In this document: positions 6,908 to 7,965 of the stretch, one piece after another
How the letters are laid out: each line of letters opens with the position of its first letter
Numbering within the stretch: position 1 is the first letter of the stretch
NCBI GenBank assembly: GCA_029865665.1
Contig: JARXAV010000151.1
Coordinates: 1 to 7,965 of the forward strand
From: Flectobacillus sp.
GTDB lineage: Bacteria > Bacteroidota > Bacteroidia > Cytophagales > Spirosomataceae
Direction: 5' to 3'
DNA length: 7,965 nucleotides
Notes under the pieces: generated by a model
The model's input: the letters and a program-made list of their open reading frames with translations, nothing else
What the model was told of the DNA's origin: nothing
Databases searched by the model: none
Translations under genes and position numbers: made by a program

Positions 6908-6947
6908 CTATAATTTTGTAGAAGTTAAAAGTGCTTGGGGACTAGCA

Positions 6948-6995
6948 AATAGAGTTATTCCTAAAATAACAGCATTGAGTTTCCTCTATTGGAAA
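6948..6995. repeat. Cluster of overlapping short inverted repeats upstream of the recombinase
   Basis: Three inverted repeats overlap here: AATAGAG (6948-6954) with CTCTATT (6984-6990), GTTATT (6954-6959) with AATAAC (6965-6970), and TTTCC (6980-6984) with GGAAA (6991-6995). Together they can fold as competing or nested stems. The stretch lies in the 315-bp gene-free interval (6885-7199) between regulator and recombinase. Serine recombinases often act at inverted-repeat sites next to their own gene, so this is a candidate target region, without proof. Confidence 0.35.
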
Positions 6996-7104
6996 TCAAA
7001 TTTTTTATCTTTTAACTAGCATAACGGGTAAACTAGTCGAAAAAACGTCCGTTTTCTTTACTTTTCCATTTTATTCATAAAAAATCAAAAATTCATCTCT
7101 TATG

Positions 7105-7141
7105 AGTAAATAAACTAAGTAAATAAATCAAAGTAAATAAA
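7105..7141. repeat. Three direct repeats AGTAAATAAA upstream of the recombinase gene
   Basis: Identical 10-mers begin at 7105, 7118 and 7132, at 13- and 14-bp steps, so they are displaced by somewhat more than one helical turn. They end 58 bp before the recombinase start codon. Iteron-like spacing suggests repeated binding of one protein, for instance accessory sub-sites of a recombination site or a regulator of the recombinase gene. The low complexity of the unit means chance must be considered. Confidence 0.5.
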
Positions 7142-7199
7142 TATGTTGATTTTATGGGTATATTTACAAATTGAGTTACGAAAATAGAAAAATCATTTT

Positions 7200-7754
7200 A
7201 TGCTGATAGGATACGCACGAGTTTCGACTATTGACCAAAATACTAACCTCCAAACCGATGCACTCAAGGCCGCAGGTTGTAAGAAAATATTCATCGACAA
7301 AATGAGCGGTACAAAATCAGAACGCCCAGAACTGACTAAACTCAAAGAGCAATTAAGAGAAGGAGATACTCTTGTGGTTTGGCGACTAGATCGTTTGGGA
7401 AGAAGTCTCAAAGATTTGATTGACTGGATTAATTACTTGGACAGCGAACAGGTTTCCTTAAAATCACTTCAAGAAAGTATTGATACGGGGACATCAACGG
7501 GAAAATTGGTGTTTCATATTTTCGGAGCTTTGGCCGAATTTGAACGGAACTTAATCGTCGAAAGAACCAATGCTGGATTAGCTGCCGCCAGAGCTAGAGG
7601 TATCAAAGGAGGACGTAAACCCAAATTGGACAGCAGTAAACAAAAGACTGCCCAAACCATGTACGATTCACGAAATCATACCATCAAAGAAATCTGCGAA
7701 ACATTGGGCATCACAAAACCAACGTTGTATAAATATTTGGTACGAAAACCTTAA
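7200..7754 (+). CDS. Serine recombinase (resolvase/DNA-invertase family)
   Basis: At 184 residues this is the full usual length of small resolvase/invertase recombinases, which cut and rejoin DNA at paired short sites through a 5'-phosphoserine intermediate. The catalytic domain (1-130) is intact: GYARVST with Arg7 and nucleophile Ser9, Arg42 in SERPEL, and LDRLGRS with Asp64, Arg65 and Arg68. The dimer helix follows (GALAEFERNLIVERTNAGL, 109-127). A linker with GIKGGRKPKL leads to a C-terminal helix-turn-helix at 161-180 (TIKEICETLGITKPTLYKYL) that recognises the site. The ATG is preceded by A-rich sequence, typical for Bacteroidota. No transposase, integrase or toxin-antitoxin gene accompanies it here, so whether it resolves a transposon or plasmid or flips a DNA segment cannot be told. 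Three direct repeats and several inverted repeats precede it. It converges with the SDR gene. Confidence 0.93.
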   Translation: MLIGYARVSTIDQNTNLQTDALKAAGCKKIFIDKMSGTKSERPELTKLKEQLREGDTLVVWRLDRLGRSLKDLIDWINYLDSEQVSLKSLQESIDTGTSTGKLVFHIFGALAEFERNLIVERTNAGLAAARARGIKGGRKPKLDSSKQKTAQTMYDSRNHTIKEICETLGITKPTLYKYLVRKP

Positions 7755-7767
7755 CGGGAGCATTTCC

Positions 7768-7810
7768 TAGACTGTGTCAGAAAGTTTATAAAAATCCCTG
7801 ACACAATCTA
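7768..7810. repeat. 13-bp inverted repeat between recombinase and SDR genes
   Basis: Arms 7768-7780 (TAGACTGTGTCAG) and 7798-7810 (CTGACACAATCTA) pair at 12 of 13 positions around a 17-nt loop; the mismatch becomes G-U in a minus-strand RNA. It lies between two convergent genes, where a bidirectional terminator is expected, but neither side has a T-tract. The arm sequence also recalls the GTGTCA-type ends of some IS256-family insertion sequences, so it may be a collapsed IS remnant. Both readings are inference. Confidence 0.5.
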
Positions 7811-7840
7811 ATGAATAGTCTCGACACTGAACACAAGTCT

Positions 7841-7965
7841 TTAAATATGAACGCCACCTGTAATTTCAATTCTTTGGGCATTAATCCATTTTGACTCTTC
7901 TGAGCATAAAAATACGATAACACCTCCAATATCATCTGGTAAACCAACTCTTCCTAATGCAGTAT
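7841..7965 (-). CDS. Short-chain dehydrogenase/reductase (SDR), C-terminal 40 residues only
   Basis: Reading the minus strand from the right edge gives 40 residues ending at the TAA at 7841-7843: GRVGLPDDIGGVIVFLCSEE, then KWINAQRIEITGGVHI. This is the characteristic C-terminus of classical SDR enzymes: the GRxGxPxDIxxxVxFL helix and the closing strand that ends xGG. The family reduces or oxidises alcohols, sugars or keto groups with NAD(P)H. The cofactor-binding and catalytic Ser-Tyr-Lys region lies outside the window, so substrate and cofactor are unknown. An N-A-Q-R-I-E ending is common among Bacteroidota SDRs, and a sugar-type substrate is plausible given the nearby sugar-sensing regulator. 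It converges on the recombinase gene with an 86-bp gap. Confidence 0.85.
   Translation of the reverse strand, partial: TALGRVGLPDDIGGVIVFLCSEESKWINAQRIEITGGVHI

Noticed and set aside
6940..7038. GACTAG (6940-6945) and CTAGTC (7033-7038) as ends of an invertible segment
   Set aside because: Only six bases match and ACTAG is itself nearly palindromic, so chance is likely; kept only as part of the general recombinase-site question.
7193..7411. Minus-strand 72-codon frame
   Set aside because: It is antisense to the catalytic domain of the intact serine recombinase.

Overview
The window looks like a chromosomal segment from a Bacteroidota bacterium, most likely of the Cytophagales (Flectobacillus, Arcicella or Spirosoma-like relatives). 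The grounds are AT-rich DNA, Bacteroidota-type -7 boxes (TAnnTTTG), A/T-rich start contexts without Shine-Dalgarno sequences, and two very large, Thr/Ser/Gly-rich secreted proteins with calcium-binding DxDGDG repeats. The genus is inference.

Layout: (1) Positions 1-4811, minus strand, hold two consecutive genes for exported, multi-domain adhesin-like surface proteins. The downstream one (1-2759) runs off the left edge. It was recovered by reading the reverse complement from the start codon at 2759 and is open for 919 codons. The upstream one (2928-4811) is complete. The 168-bp gap between them contains a 16/17-bp hairpin and a second 7-bp hairpin but no recognisable promoter, so the two may share a transcript. 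(2) Positions 4812-5831 form a 1-kb AT-rich divergent intergenic region with no convincing gene. It carries the promoter of the 2928-4811 gene, a striking 26-bp hairpin, a pair of spaced direct repeats and several palindromes. (3) Positions 5832-6884, plus strand, encode a GntR-type winged-helix regulator with a LacI/periplasmic-binding-protein-like sensor domain (AraR-like architecture). Its own -7 box overlaps a palindrome resembling the AraR operator. (4) Positions 6885-7199 are a 315-bp gene-free stretch with small inverted repeats and three 10-bp direct repeats. They lead into (5) a complete small serine recombinase at 7200-7754. (6) After an 87-bp gap with another hairpin, the 3' end of a convergent minus-strand short-chain dehydrogenase gene occupies 7841-7965.

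In functional terms, the left half is a cell-surface/secretion locus. The right half looks like the edge of a sugar-utilisation locus (sugar-sensing regulator plus SDR oxidoreductase) with a mobile-type serine recombinase and its repeats lying between. No complete new system is proven. The points most worth a second look are the AraR-like autoregulatory site, the unexplained 26-bp hairpin, the recombinase with its upstream repeats, and the start-site problem in the 2928-4811 gene.
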